DNA from: Cohnella rhizoplanae
GTDB taxonomy: Bacteria > Bacillota > Bacilli > Paenibacillales > Paenibacillaceae
Assembly (NCBI RefSeq): GCF_948329515.1
Contig: NZ_CAOJCN010000021.1
Location: 33,171-97,170, forward strand
DNA: 64,000 nucleotides
Direction: 5' to 3'
In this document: one piece after another, positions 11,537-19,525 of the stretch
Layout of the letters: the number at the start of each line of letters is the position of its first letter
Numbering within the stretch: position 1 is the first letter of the stretch
Notes under the pieces: generated by a model
Told to the model about the DNA's origin: nothing
The model's input: the letters and a program-made list of their open reading frames with translations, nothing else
The model's database searches: none
Program-made: the position numbers and the translations under genes

Positions 11537-12541
11537 ATGAACTCGAACAGAAAAATGAAGTTTGCCGTGACGCTCGTCGCGGGATTGATCGCGCTGGCAT
11601 GCATGTTCACGGTCTCCATGATATTCGGCGCCAAGGATACGACCGTCAACGACGTGTGGCTCGCTCTGACCACCCGGGAGGCGGGAGAAAGGCTTACCCC
11701 CCTGCGCGAATTGCGGCTGCCCCGCGAGACGGCGGGCATGATCATCGGAGCGGCGCTAGGCGTGGCGGGCGCCGTCATGCAGGGCCTGACGCGCAATCCG
11801 CTGGCCGACCCGGGAATCATCGGTCTATCCGCGGGCGCAAGCGCGGCTCTGGCGTTCACGATGGCGACGATGCCGTCCGTCGGTTACTTCGGCATGATGA
11901 TCGCGTGCTTCATCGGCGCGGGTGTAGGCGCGGTGTTGGTGCTGGGCATCGGCGCCGCGCGCAAGGGCGGCATGTCTCCGATGCGGATGGTGCTGGCGGG
12001 CTCCGCCGTGTCGGCCTTTCTGTACGCCGTGTCGGAAGGCATCGGCCTCGCGTTCAAGATTTCCAAGAACATATCGATGTGGACGGCGGGCGGCCTGATC
12101 GGCACGACTTGGGGGCAGATCCAGACGATCTCGCCTTTCATAGGGCTCGGCATCCTGGCGGCCATCGTGCTGGGCAAGGCGCTGACCCTGCTGAGCGCGA
12201 ACGAGGAAGCGGCGATCGGGCTCGGGCTGCGCACCGGCCAGATCAAATTCGTGCTGTATGCGGCCGTTATCGTATTGACGGGCGCATCGGTGGCGCTGAT
12301 CGGCAATATGGCGTTCGTCGGTCTCATGATTCCGCATATGGTGCGAATGCTCGTAGGCACGGACTATCGCAAAGTTGTGCCGATGTCCGCGATCGTCGGG
12401 GCGATATTCATGCTGGCCGCCGATACGATAGCGCGGACGGTCATCGCGCCGTACGAACCGCCTATGGCGTCCATCATCGCGATCATGGGGCTGCCGTTCT
12501 TCCTGTTCATCGTGCGCAAAGGGGTGAAGACGACGCCATGA
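11537..12541 (+). CDS. Siderophore ABC transporter permease, FecCD family (first)
   Basis: The 334-residue polytopic membrane protein belongs to the BtuC/FecCD family and forms one half of the transport channel. Family signatures are GAALGVAGAVMQGLTRNPLADPGIIGLSAGA near residues 72-102 and a late GNMAFVGLMIPHMVRMLVG segment that contacts the ATPase. The start ATG has a GGAG six bases upstream. It follows the binding-protein gene after 75 bases and overlaps the next permease by four bases (ATGA), which implies coupled translation. Confidence 0.94.
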   Translation: MNSNRKMKFAVTLVAGLIALACMFTVSMIFGAKDTTVNDVWLALTTREAGERLTPLRELRLPRETAGMIIGAALGVAGAVMQGLTRNPLADPGIIGLSAGASAALAFTMATMPSVGYFGMMIACFIGAGVGAVLVLGIGAARKGGMSPMRMVLAGSAVSAFLYAVSEGIGLAFKISKNISMWTAGGLIGTTWGQIQTISPFIGLGILAAIVLGKALTLLSANEEAAIGLGLRTGQIKFVLYAAVIVLTGASVALIGNMAFVGLMIPHMVRMLVGTDYRKVVPMSAIVGAIFMLAADTIARTVIAPYEPPMASIIAIMGLPFFLFIVRKGVKTTP

Positions 12542-13548
12542 CCGACACGCGTTCGCTTCGCAAACAGCAGATTATCGTCGTATCGCTCGTCGCTTTGACG
12601 CTCCTGACGATTGTCGTCAGTCTCGGTCTCGGATCTTCGTCCGTCTCTTACGGGCGGATCATCCCGACGATACTCGGGCACGGCAGCTTCAAGGAAAAGT
12701 TTGTCCTGTTCGATCTGCGCCTGCCCCGCATCTGCATCGTGGCCGTGGCCGGCATGGCGCTCGCGCTGTCCGGCTCGATCCTGCAGGGGATCACCAACAA
12801 CGACCTGGCCGATCCGGGCATTCTGGGCATTAATTCAGGCGCCGGCATCGGCGTGGCGATCAGCTTCCTGCTGATCCCTGCCGAACCGGGTTCATTCGTG
12901 TATGTAATCCCGGTATCCGCCTTCCTAGGCGCGATGGCGACGGCCGCGCTGCTCTACGCTTTTTCCTACGATAGGCAATCGGGACTTCATCCGATGCGTC
13001 TAGTTTTAGTCGGCATCGGCTTTTCGTTGGCATTTTCCGGCCTGATGGTGTTCATCACTTCCGCGGTCGATATCTACAAAGTCGACTTCATCTCCCGCTG
13101 GCTCGCCGGCAACGTATGGGGGACGGACTGGACCTTCCTGTGGGCGCAGCTGCCATGGCTTGTCGTGCTGCTGCCGTATACGCTGTATAAGTCCAACACG
13201 CTGAACCTGCTGTCGCTCAACGACGCGACCGCGATCGGCACCGGGGTGCCGATCGCCCGGGAGCGCGTCGGCCTGCTTGTCGCCTCCGTGGCGCTCGCCG
13301 CCTCGGCCGTGGCCGTCACGGGCGGCATCGCGTTCATCGGGCTGATGGCGCCGCATATCGCCAAGTCGCTGGTCGGACCGCGCTATCAGCGCTTCGTGCC
13401 CGTAGCCGTGCTGACCGGCGGTTTCCTGCTGCTGCTGGCGGATACGATCGGCCGCAATCTGGGGAATTCGCAAGGCGTCGCCGCCGGCATCGTCGTTTCC
13501 TTTATCGGCGCGCCGTATTTCGTTTATCTGCTGCTGAGGCGGGTCTGA
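12538..13548 (+). CDS. Siderophore ABC transporter permease, FecCD family (second)
   Basis: The 336-residue protein is the partner of the preceding permease. It shows the family pattern LSGSILQGITNNDLADPGILGINSGAG and GGIAFIGLMAPHIAKSLVG. The start is the ATG overlapping the upstream TGA; the open frame extends further upstream only as a shadow of the first permease. No ATPase gene follows. The importer therefore probably uses a shared ATPase encoded elsewhere, as B. subtilis FeuBC uses YusV. Confidence 0.94.
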   Translation: MTDTRSLRKQQIIVVSLVALTLLTIVVSLGLGSSSVSYGRIIPTILGHGSFKEKFVLFDLRLPRICIVAVAGMALALSGSILQGITNNDLADPGILGINSGAGIGVAISFLLIPAEPGSFVYVIPVSAFLGAMATAALLYAFSYDRQSGLHPMRLVLVGIGFSLAFSGLMVFITSAVDIYKVDFISRWLAGNVWGTDWTFLWAQLPWLVVLLPYTLYKSNTLNLLSLNDATAIGTGVPIARERVGLLVASVALAASAVAVTGGIAFIGLMAPHIAKSLVGPRYQRFVPVAVLTGGFLLLLADTIGRNLGNSQGVAAGIVVSFIGAPYFVYLLLRRV

Positions 13549-13620
13549 GGCGCGAACGGACTGATTTTTGCTTATGCCTGTCCGCGCTCCGTTCAATTAG
13601 GCTTATTCTTTCCCGTCCGA

Positions 13621-13657
13621 AATATACTTTGCAATGAAATAATCAGTAAAGTATACT
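13621..13657 (+). promoter_or_regulatory. Promoter and operator of the GntR/LacI-type regulator gene
   Basis: TTGCAA at 13629-13634 and TATACT at 13652-13657, 17 bases apart, form a good sigma-A promoter. TATACTTT at 13623-13630 and AAAGTATA at 13648-13655 are inverted copies that overlap the two hexamers. The same AAAGTATA element occurs before the binding-protein gene at 14881, which suggests an autoregulated operator. Confidence 0.65.
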
Positions 13658-13687
13658 AATCTTGTGACGGGGGGAGCGATTGGCAGC

Positions 13688-14806
13688 ATGAAGACGATAA
13701 AGACTCCGAGATATCAATTGATCGTTGACGACATTAAAAAGAAAATATTAAACGGCGAGATCTCGACCGAGGAACCGATTCCTTCTCAGATCGAGCTGGC
13801 CAGAATATATGAGACGAGCGAGATCACGTCGCGCCGCGCTTTGACCGAACTAGCCCAAGAAGGCATGATTTACAGAGTCAGAGGCAAAGGTTCGTACGTC
13901 AGCAGGTTTTATGCCGAGACCTCCGGCGCCGAATCGCGCATCGAGACCATTTATTTAATCTATCACGCCCTGCCCGTCGAACAGTTCAACCATGGCTTTT
14001 TCGCCGACCTGTTGCGGGGCCTGCACGAGAAGTGCGAGGAGAACCAGGTGCAGTTCCAGATGTGGGATATCGGAGAACGCGAAAAGCTGCCGCCCAATCC
14101 CGAACGCTCCGGCCTGGTGCTGTTGCCCGGGGCGATGGAGACGGACTTCGTATCGGCCGATATCGTGGCAGGCTGGAAGAGCGAAGGCCGTAAAATCGTG
14201 ACGGTTCATTTTTACTTTCCTCATCTCCAGATTCCGTATGTCATCGTCGACAATATGACAGGAGGATACCTCGCCACCCAGCACCTGCTCTCGATCGGTC
14301 ACCGGCGTATCGGCATCGTGCTGACCGGCAGCTCGCTCGCGGGCCTTAACCAGGAGTTCTCGCTGCGGTTCCAGGGCTACAAGCTGGCGCTGTCGCAGTA
14401 TAAGATCGAGTTCGACCCGGCGCTGGTCGTCGTCATCGAAGGAAGCATGGAGCAAGCGGACTCGGGCGCCCAGGGCTTCGACCGGCTCATGGACCTGGAC
14501 GCGCCGCCGACCGCGGTCTTCCTGACGAGCGATATCAAGGCGTTTGGCGCGATGAAGGCGGCAGAGCGCAGAAATCTTGTCGTTCCGGGAGACGTCAGTC
14601 TGGTTGGTTATGACGATCTGTTCGTCAGCAGTTACGTTCGTCCCGGCCTGACGTCCATCAATCAGAACACGTACCGCGTCGGCAAAAGAGCGGTCGAGTT
14701 GCTGCTCGAGGGCGAGATCGCAGGCGACAAAGAATTCAGCAAGGACGAAATCGTGCCCAGCCTGATTATCCGGGACAGCACCACCGAATGGAATCCAGAA
14801 GATTGA
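13688..14806 (+). CDS. GntR-HTH/LacI-sensor transcriptional regulator (AraR-like)
   Basis: The 372-residue product has an N-terminal winged helix of the GntR type (about residues 5-75, with IPSQIELARIYETSEITSRRALTELAQEGMIYRVRGKGSYV) and a C-terminal LacI/GalR-type sugar-sensing domain (about 88-365, with YVIVDNMTGGYLATQHLLSIGHRRIGIV and LVGYDDL). This is the architecture of AraR. ATG 13688 was chosen because GGGGGGAG lies 11 bases upstream; a GTG at 13664 would precede that site. It probably represses itself and the downstream sugar operon until a sugar is bound. Confidence 0.88.
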   Translation: MKTIKTPRYQLIVDDIKKKILNGEISTEEPIPSQIELARIYETSEITSRRALTELAQEGMIYRVRGKGSYVSRFYAETSGAESRIETIYLIYHALPVEQFNHGFFADLLRGLHEKCEENQVQFQMWDIGEREKLPPNPERSGLVLLPGAMETDFVSADIVAGWKSEGRKIVTVHFYFPHLQIPYVIVDNMTGGYLATQHLLSIGHRRIGIVLTGSSLAGLNQEFSLRFQGYKLALSQYKIEFDPALVVVIEGSMEQADSGAQGFDRLMDLDAPPTAVFLTSDIKAFGAMKAAERRNLVVPGDVSLVGYDDLFVSSYVRPGLTSINQNTYRVGKRAVELLLEGEIAGDKEFSKDEIVPSLIIRDSTTEWNPED

Positions 14807-14832
14807 AACGGATCCGATACGGAAGCATGAAT

Positions 14833-14858
14833 AGACGGCCTAGGCCGTCTTTTTTTAT
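14833..14858 (+). terminator. Terminator after the regulator gene
   Basis: AGACGGCC at 14833-14840 and GGCCGTCT at 14843-14850 form a tight hairpin followed by a run of T to 14856. It separates the regulator from the sugar transport operon. Confidence 0.85.
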
Positions 14859-14863
14859 TTTTC

Positions 14864-14911
14864 TTGAATAATCTTCTTTCAAAGTATATATTAATAAGTG
14901 CAAGTATACTT
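14864..14911 (+). promoter_or_regulatory. Promoter and operators of the sugar transport operon
   Basis: TTGAAT at 14864-14869 and TATATT at 14887-14892 are 17 bases apart. AAAGTATA at 14881-14888 overlaps the -10, and the perfect palindrome AAGTATACTT lies at 14902-14911 near the expected start of transcription. The same element is found at the regulator promoter. Binding there would repress the operon. Confidence 0.65.
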
Positions 14912-14933
14912 AATAAAGTTGAGGAGAGGTCCT

Positions 14934-16625
14934 ATGAGAGCCTTGAACAAATGGTTGCCCGCAGTCGGCTCAACGCTAGCGATCGCTATGGTCGCTGCAT
15001 GCTCGAACGGCAACGGCGATGCTTCTTCGTCTCCGATTGAAAGCGATTCCAGCAATTCTCCGGCAGCTCCCTCTGCGTCGGCATCTCCATCCGCGTCGGC
15101 ATCGGCATCTGCGCCAGTCGCCTCGGAGCTTTCGGGGACCTTCAAAATATCGCTGCCCAATGCCTCCGCCTCCGTATGGAACGCAGTCGCCGATGCCTAC
15201 ATGGTCAAGCATCCGGGCGTGAAGATCACCGTCGACAACAAACCGATGGACGGTTACAAGGAATGGCTCACCTCCCAATTCGCTGCCGGTACGCCGGACG
15301 TGGATCTCGCGGTCATCAACGAAGTCGGCAGCCTGCAGGACGACAAAAAGTTCGTCGATTTCTTGCCATGGCTGGACAAGAACAACCCGTATACCGGCAA
15401 GGCATGGAAGGAGAGCCTTGATCTCGGCACGATGGGCATCAACTTGGACGCGCTTGGGGAAAACGATCACTTGTATCCGCTTAATTTCGAGTCGGTTCAA
15501 ATCGTTTGGCTGTACAACAAGGAGATCTTCGACAAATCCGGCGTGCCGGAGGCGCCAAAGACATTTAACGAGCTGATCGAAGCGTTCAAAAAAATCAAAG
15601 CGGCCGGTTATATCCCGCTGTCCCTCGCGGGCAACTCCAACTCCATGTGGAGCGGCGAGGCGGGCTGGCTCGTACGCGTGTACGGCGATCAATATATGCG
15701 CGACTCGGTTAACGTCATCCGGTCGCAGCCGAACGACTATAACTTCGTGCCCGGGATGGACGACGTCTGGAAGTACGATCCGACCGATCCGTACAACGAC
15801 TCCAACAGCAACGTGACCAAAAACGATCTTCGCGTATGGAAGGCGATCAAAGACAAGACGGGGCCTTTTAAAATCGAAGGCAATCCGCAGTGGAAGACGT
15901 TCATGGAAAATCTGAAGACGCTGTTCCAATACACCGAGCCCGGATTTTTCGGCGTAAACGCGGATCAAGCATACAGCCTGTTCCTGACCGGCAAGGCCGC
16001 GACGATGCTCACGACGCCCGGGTCGTACTGGCAGTTGCCGAAGGATCTGGCCGACGAGAAGAAGTCCGGCTCCACGGGAGGCGCGAAGGCGTTCGAATAC
16101 GGATTTTTCAACATGCCGTCGATGGAGGGCGAAGGAGTGCTGGCCCCCGCCCGCACGATCCAGATCCCGATCGGATTCTATGGACTCGTGTCCAAGGATG
16201 CCAAGCAAACCGAGCTGGGCGTGGACTTCATGATGTATCTGACGAGTCCGGAAGGCTACAAGGTGTACGTGACCGCCATCCAGAACAGCAAGGATGCCTC
16301 GATCGCCGGAGCGCCGGCGCTGAAGGACATCGAGCTGCCCGAGGAGATGGCGAAGGCGTTCGCGAACTTCGAGCCGATCGGGAATACCGAAGGCTTCACC
16401 AGCGCGAACAACATGCTGGCACGCGGCTTGTGGGATTACCAGCCGTCCGTGCAGGAATGGGTAGGTCTGATCCAGCAGTACTTCGGCGGAAAGATCACGA
16501 TCGATCAGTACTTGGCCAAATATCAAGCGACGGTCGACAAGTATCTGGAGGCCGCGCTGAAGGACAAGAAGAAGGAGCTGTCCGATCTGGAGACGCCGGA
16601 GCGCCAGCCGCCGGAGAGAAAATAA
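14934..16625 (+). CDS. Extracellular sugar-binding lipoprotein (ABC importer, family 1)
   Basis: This is the solute receptor of a carbohydrate (CUT1-type) ABC importer. The 563-residue product has a signal peptide and the lipobox VAAC with C23 lipidated, then a Ser/Ala/Pro-rich linker. The mature domain begins LSGTFKISLPNASASVWNAVADAYMVKHPGVKITVDN and contains the family feature QFAAGTPDVDLAVIN. It is longer than a simple maltose-binding protein. ATG 14934 follows GAGGAGAGG, which settles the start. The substrate is probably an oligosaccharide, judging from the glycosidase genes downstream. Confidence 0.92.
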   Translation: MRALNKWLPAVGSTLAIAMVAACSNGNGDASSSPIESDSSNSPAAPSASASPSASASASAPVASELSGTFKISLPNASASVWNAVADAYMVKHPGVKITVDNKPMDGYKEWLTSQFAAGTPDVDLAVINEVGSLQDDKKFVDFLPWLDKNNPYTGKAWKESLDLGTMGINLDALGENDHLYPLNFESVQIVWLYNKEIFDKSGVPEAPKTFNELIEAFKKIKAAGYIPLSLAGNSNSMWSGEAGWLVRVYGDQYMRDSVNVIRSQPNDYNFVPGMDDVWKYDPTDPYNDSNSNVTKNDLRVWKAIKDKTGPFKIEGNPQWKTFMENLKTLFQYTEPGFFGVNADQAYSLFLTGKAATMLTTPGSYWQLPKDLADEKKSGSTGGAKAFEYGFFNMPSMEGEGVLAPARTIQIPIGFYGLVSKDAKQTELGVDFMMYLTSPEGYKVYVTAIQNSKDASIAGAPALKDIELPEEMAKAFANFEPIGNTEGFTSANNMLARGLWDYQPSVQEWVGLIQQYFGGKITIDQYLAKYQATVDKYLEAALKDKKKELSDLETPERQPPERK

Positions 16626-16638
16626 GAACGAAGCGTCT

Positions 16639-16682
16639 CGCGCGGACGGCGTCCGTCCGCGCGGAACGCTCCGCTTCGGAGC
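16639..16682 (+). other. Two intercistronic hairpins after the binding-protein gene
   Basis: CGCGCGGACGG at 16639-16649 pairs perfectly with 16653-16663 around a three-base loop. A second hairpin, GCTCCG-CTT-CGGAGC, follows at 16668-16682. Neither has a T-tract. Such structures after a binding-protein gene often protect the upstream mRNA and raise its expression over the permeases. Confidence 0.6.
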
Positions 16683-16700
16683 ATCGGAGAGGGTGATGAC

Positions 16701-18620
16701 TTGCGGAAAACCTGGAAGCTGGGCTGGGCCTTAATAGCGCTATGTATGCTGCTCGCGCCGGCGAGAGTTTGGGCGCAGACGGCGTGGAATCTTGAACAAG
16801 GAAAATCGGTCACCGCGATGGCGATGTCCCCGGACGGCAAGCTGCTTGCCGTCGCCAGCTCGGACACGCATGTGTATCTGTTCGGCGCGGACGGCAAGCG
16901 GATCGCCGCCATGAAGACCGGCAACGTCGTCACGGGCGTGGGCTTCGCCGGAGCGGATCGGCTGCTGGCATCTTCCGACGATCGCAATCTGTACGCCTTC
17001 GACTTGAACGGCGAGCTGTTGTGGAAGCGGGACCTGAAAAAGCGCGTCGAGGGCGTCGCTCCGTCGGCTGACGGAACGACGGCGGTAGTGACGATACAGA
17101 ACAGCTCCGACCTGCTCCTCGTCGATCCGGCCGACGGCAGTACGCTGGCCAAGACGTCGATCGGCGCGCGCGCCGCCGATGTCGCGACCGCTCCGGGCGG
17201 CGGCTATATCGCGGTAGGCGGCAAGGATCAGAACGTGTACTTGCTGGACGGCAGAGGAACCCTGCTATTCGAGGCCGGCATGAGCGGCACGATCGGCAGC
17301 GTTGCCGTATCGGACGAAGGCCGCGTGGCTGCAGGCTTGACTTCATCGACGGTCGTGCTTCTAGATCGCGACGGCAGCAAGCTTCGCGAGATCGCCGTGA
17401 CGGATTCGGTCAAGGACGTCGACCTGACGCCGGACGGGGAGACGATCGGCGTGGCGGACTATGCCGGTCATTTCTATCTGATCTCCTCGGCGGGCAAAAC
17501 GATCTGGCAAACGCAGGTGCCCGCTTCGGCCACGCAGCTCGCGTTCGGCGCGGAGGGCAAGACGTTGTACGGCGGGACGGAGAACGGCGGCGTCTACAGC
17601 TATGACGTGAAGAATGCCATAGCGGGCGCCCAGTCCGAAGCGTCGAAAAAGCGAATGATGCAGGCTGCCGCAGGCGCAATCGCGCTTCTGTTGATCGCCG
17701 CCGCGCTCTACCTGCTCAAAAAATATAACCGGCTTTCCGTTCTCAAACGCATCTGGCAGGCTAAATGGATCTATCTAAGCTTGTCTCCGGCTTTTATTTT
17801 GCTGATTGGCTTCATGTACGTGCCGGCGCTATCCGGCTTGTACCACTCCCTGTACGAATGGAACCCGGGCGGCAGATCCACGTTCGTGGGCCTCGACAAC
17901 TTCCGCAGAATCTTAAGCGACGACTATGTCGGCAAAGGCATCGTCAATCTCGGCATTCTGATCGTCGCGGGCCTTCTGAAGGCCATCGTGCCGCCGCTGT
18001 TCGTGGCGGAGCTAATCTATCACCTGAAGAATAAGCGGCTTCAATATTACTTCCGTACGGCGTTCGTGACGTCCATGATCGTGCCGGCCGTCGCGTTGCT
18101 GCTGATCTGGCAGAACCTGTACGACCCGAATATCGGACTCATCAACCGCTTCCTGGAAACTGTCGGGCTGGACGGACTGGTGAATTCGTGGCTCGGCGAT
18201 CCCAAGACCGCGATCTGGGCCGTCGTTTTCATCGGATTTCCGTTCGTCGGCATTTTGCAGCTGCTCGTGCTTTATTCGGGTCTGATCGGCATTCCCGACG
18301 AATGGATCGAAGCCGCCAAGATGGACGGCGCACGGCTGCCGCGTATCATTCGGTCCATTCATCTGCCGCTGCTGGCGGGGCAGTTCAAATTTCTGATCAT
18401 CCTGACGCTCATCGGCGTCATTCAGGACTTTAACGCCATATTGATCGTGACCGGCGGGGGGCCGATGGATTCCACCTACGTGCCCGCGCTGCAGATGTAC
18501 TACGCCGCGACCAAGTTCGACGAGCTAGGCTACGCCTCGGCGCTCGGCGTCTCTATGTTCTTCGTCATCCTGGTCATTACGGTCGTCAATATGAAGTTCC
18601 TGCGAAGCTCGCGGGAGTGA
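16701..18620 (+). CDS. Beta-propeller fused to a sugar ABC transporter permease (MalF type)
   Basis: The 639-residue product joins two parts. Residues 1-26 form a signal sequence ending RVWAQ. Residues about 27-306 hold seven repeats of about 40 residues with the pattern of WD40/PQQ-like blades (for example MSPDGKLLAVASSDTHVYLF and LTPDGETIGVADYAGHFYLI). A helix at about 320-340 followed by basic residues leads into a six-helix permease (about 355-635) with the ATPase-contact loop EWIEAAKMDGARLPRIIRSIHLP at 534-556. The topology places the propeller outside the cell. The TTG start follows GGAGAGGGTGA. It forms the channel with the next gene. Confidence 0.9.
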   Translation: MRKTWKLGWALIALCMLLAPARVWAQTAWNLEQGKSVTAMAMSPDGKLLAVASSDTHVYLFGADGKRIAAMKTGNVVTGVGFAGADRLLASSDDRNLYAFDLNGELLWKRDLKKRVEGVAPSADGTTAVVTIQNSSDLLLVDPADGSTLAKTSIGARAADVATAPGGGYIAVGGKDQNVYLLDGRGTLLFEAGMSGTIGSVAVSDEGRVAAGLTSSTVVLLDRDGSKLREIAVTDSVKDVDLTPDGETIGVADYAGHFYLISSAGKTIWQTQVPASATQLAFGAEGKTLYGGTENGGVYSYDVKNAIAGAQSEASKKRMMQAAAGAIALLLIAAALYLLKKYNRLSVLKRIWQAKWIYLSLSPAFILLIGFMYVPALSGLYHSLYEWNPGGRSTFVGLDNFRRILSDDYVGKGIVNLGILIVAGLLKAIVPPLFVAELIYHLKNKRLQYYFRTAFVTSMIVPAVALLLIWQNLYDPNIGLINRFLETVGLDGLVNSWLGDPKTAIWAVVFIGFPFVGILQLLVLYSGLIGIPDEWIEAAKMDGARLPRIIRSIHLPLLAGQFKFLIILTLIGVIQDFNAILIVTGGGPMDSTYVPALQMYYAATKFDELGYASALGVSMFFVILVITVVNMKFLRSSRE

Positions 18621-18631
18621 GGAGGTTGCCT

Positions 18632-19513
18632 ATGTCCGCACCCGTTCGCGCGACCCGCGCGCCCAGAACGATCGTCGGCCTGCCGATGCCGCGTCCGGCC
18701 GCCGTCCGGCAGGCGCTGCTGATCGGGACGCTGACGCTGCTGATCGTCTTGACCCTCGTACCGATCCTGTTCATGTTTTACAGCTCGCTTAAGAGCAATT
18801 CGCAGATTCTGGGCAGCTTTTGGTCGCTTCCCTCGCCGCCCCGTTGGGGGAATTACGGGGAGGCCTTCGACAGCATCTGGCGTTACGTGCTCAACACGAT
18901 TCTTTACGCGGGAGGGGCGAGCTTGCTCGTCGTCGCACTGTCCGCGGTATCGGGCTATCTGTTCGCCAAGAAGGCGTTTCCGGGCAAAGAATTCCTGTTC
19001 CTTATGCTGCTCGCGATGATGATGGTGCCGGGCATCCTCACGCTGATCCCCGCCTTCGTATGGTACGAGAAGCTCGGGCTGACGAACACGCCGCTTGCGA
19101 TTATCGTCGCGCATGCGGCCGGGGGGCAGATCTTCGGCACCTTCCTGTGCAGAACCTCGATGGAGGCCGTTCCTTCCTCGCTGTTCGAGGCCGCGCGCAT
19201 CGACGGCGCCAAGGAGCTGACGGTATTCGCCCGAATCGTGCTCCCGCTATCCGTCCCGATTCTGGCGACCATTTTTATAATGCAGACTGTCGGCACCTAC
19301 AACGATTACGTATGGCCGCTGCTCACGATCCGGGATAGCGACATGCAGATGATCGGCGTCGGGCTGACGCAGTTCACCAAGCAATTCGGCATTACGGACA
19401 AGGGCGTCCAGTTCGCAGCTTACTCTATCTCTTCGCTGCCGCTCATCGTGATCTTTTCGCTGGGCATGAAGTATTACATTCAAGGGATGGTTCAGGGCGC
19501 CTTGAAAATGTAG
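18632..19513 (+). CDS. Sugar ABC transporter permease (MalG type)
   Basis: The 293-residue inner-membrane protein is the second half of the carbohydrate channel. It has about six membrane helices and the EAA loop FEAARIDGAKELTVFARIVLPLSVP near residues 188-212. ATG 18632 was chosen because GAGGAGG ends seven bases upstream; the frame is open back to a GTG at 18617, which would overlap that site. It lies 11 bases after the propeller-permease. No ATPase is encoded nearby, so a shared MsmX-like ATPase is expected. Confidence 0.94.
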   Translation: MSAPVRATRAPRTIVGLPMPRPAAVRQALLIGTLTLLIVLTLVPILFMFYSSLKSNSQILGSFWSLPSPPRWGNYGEAFDSIWRYVLNTILYAGGASLLVVALSAVSGYLFAKKAFPGKEFLFLMLLAMMMVPGILTLIPAFVWYEKLGLTNTPLAIIVAHAAGGQIFGTFLCRTSMEAVPSSLFEAARIDGAKELTVFARIVLPLSVPILATIFIMQTVGTYNDYVWPLLTIRDSDMQMIGVGLTQFTKQFGITDKGVQFAAYSISSLPLIVIFSLGMKYYIQGMVQGALKM

Positions 19514-19525
19514 GGGGAGTCGCAA

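Noticed and set aside
11599..12537. Upstream extension of the second FecCD permease frame
   Set aside because: It is the shadow of the first permease in another frame. The real start is the ATG at 12538 overlapping the upstream stop.
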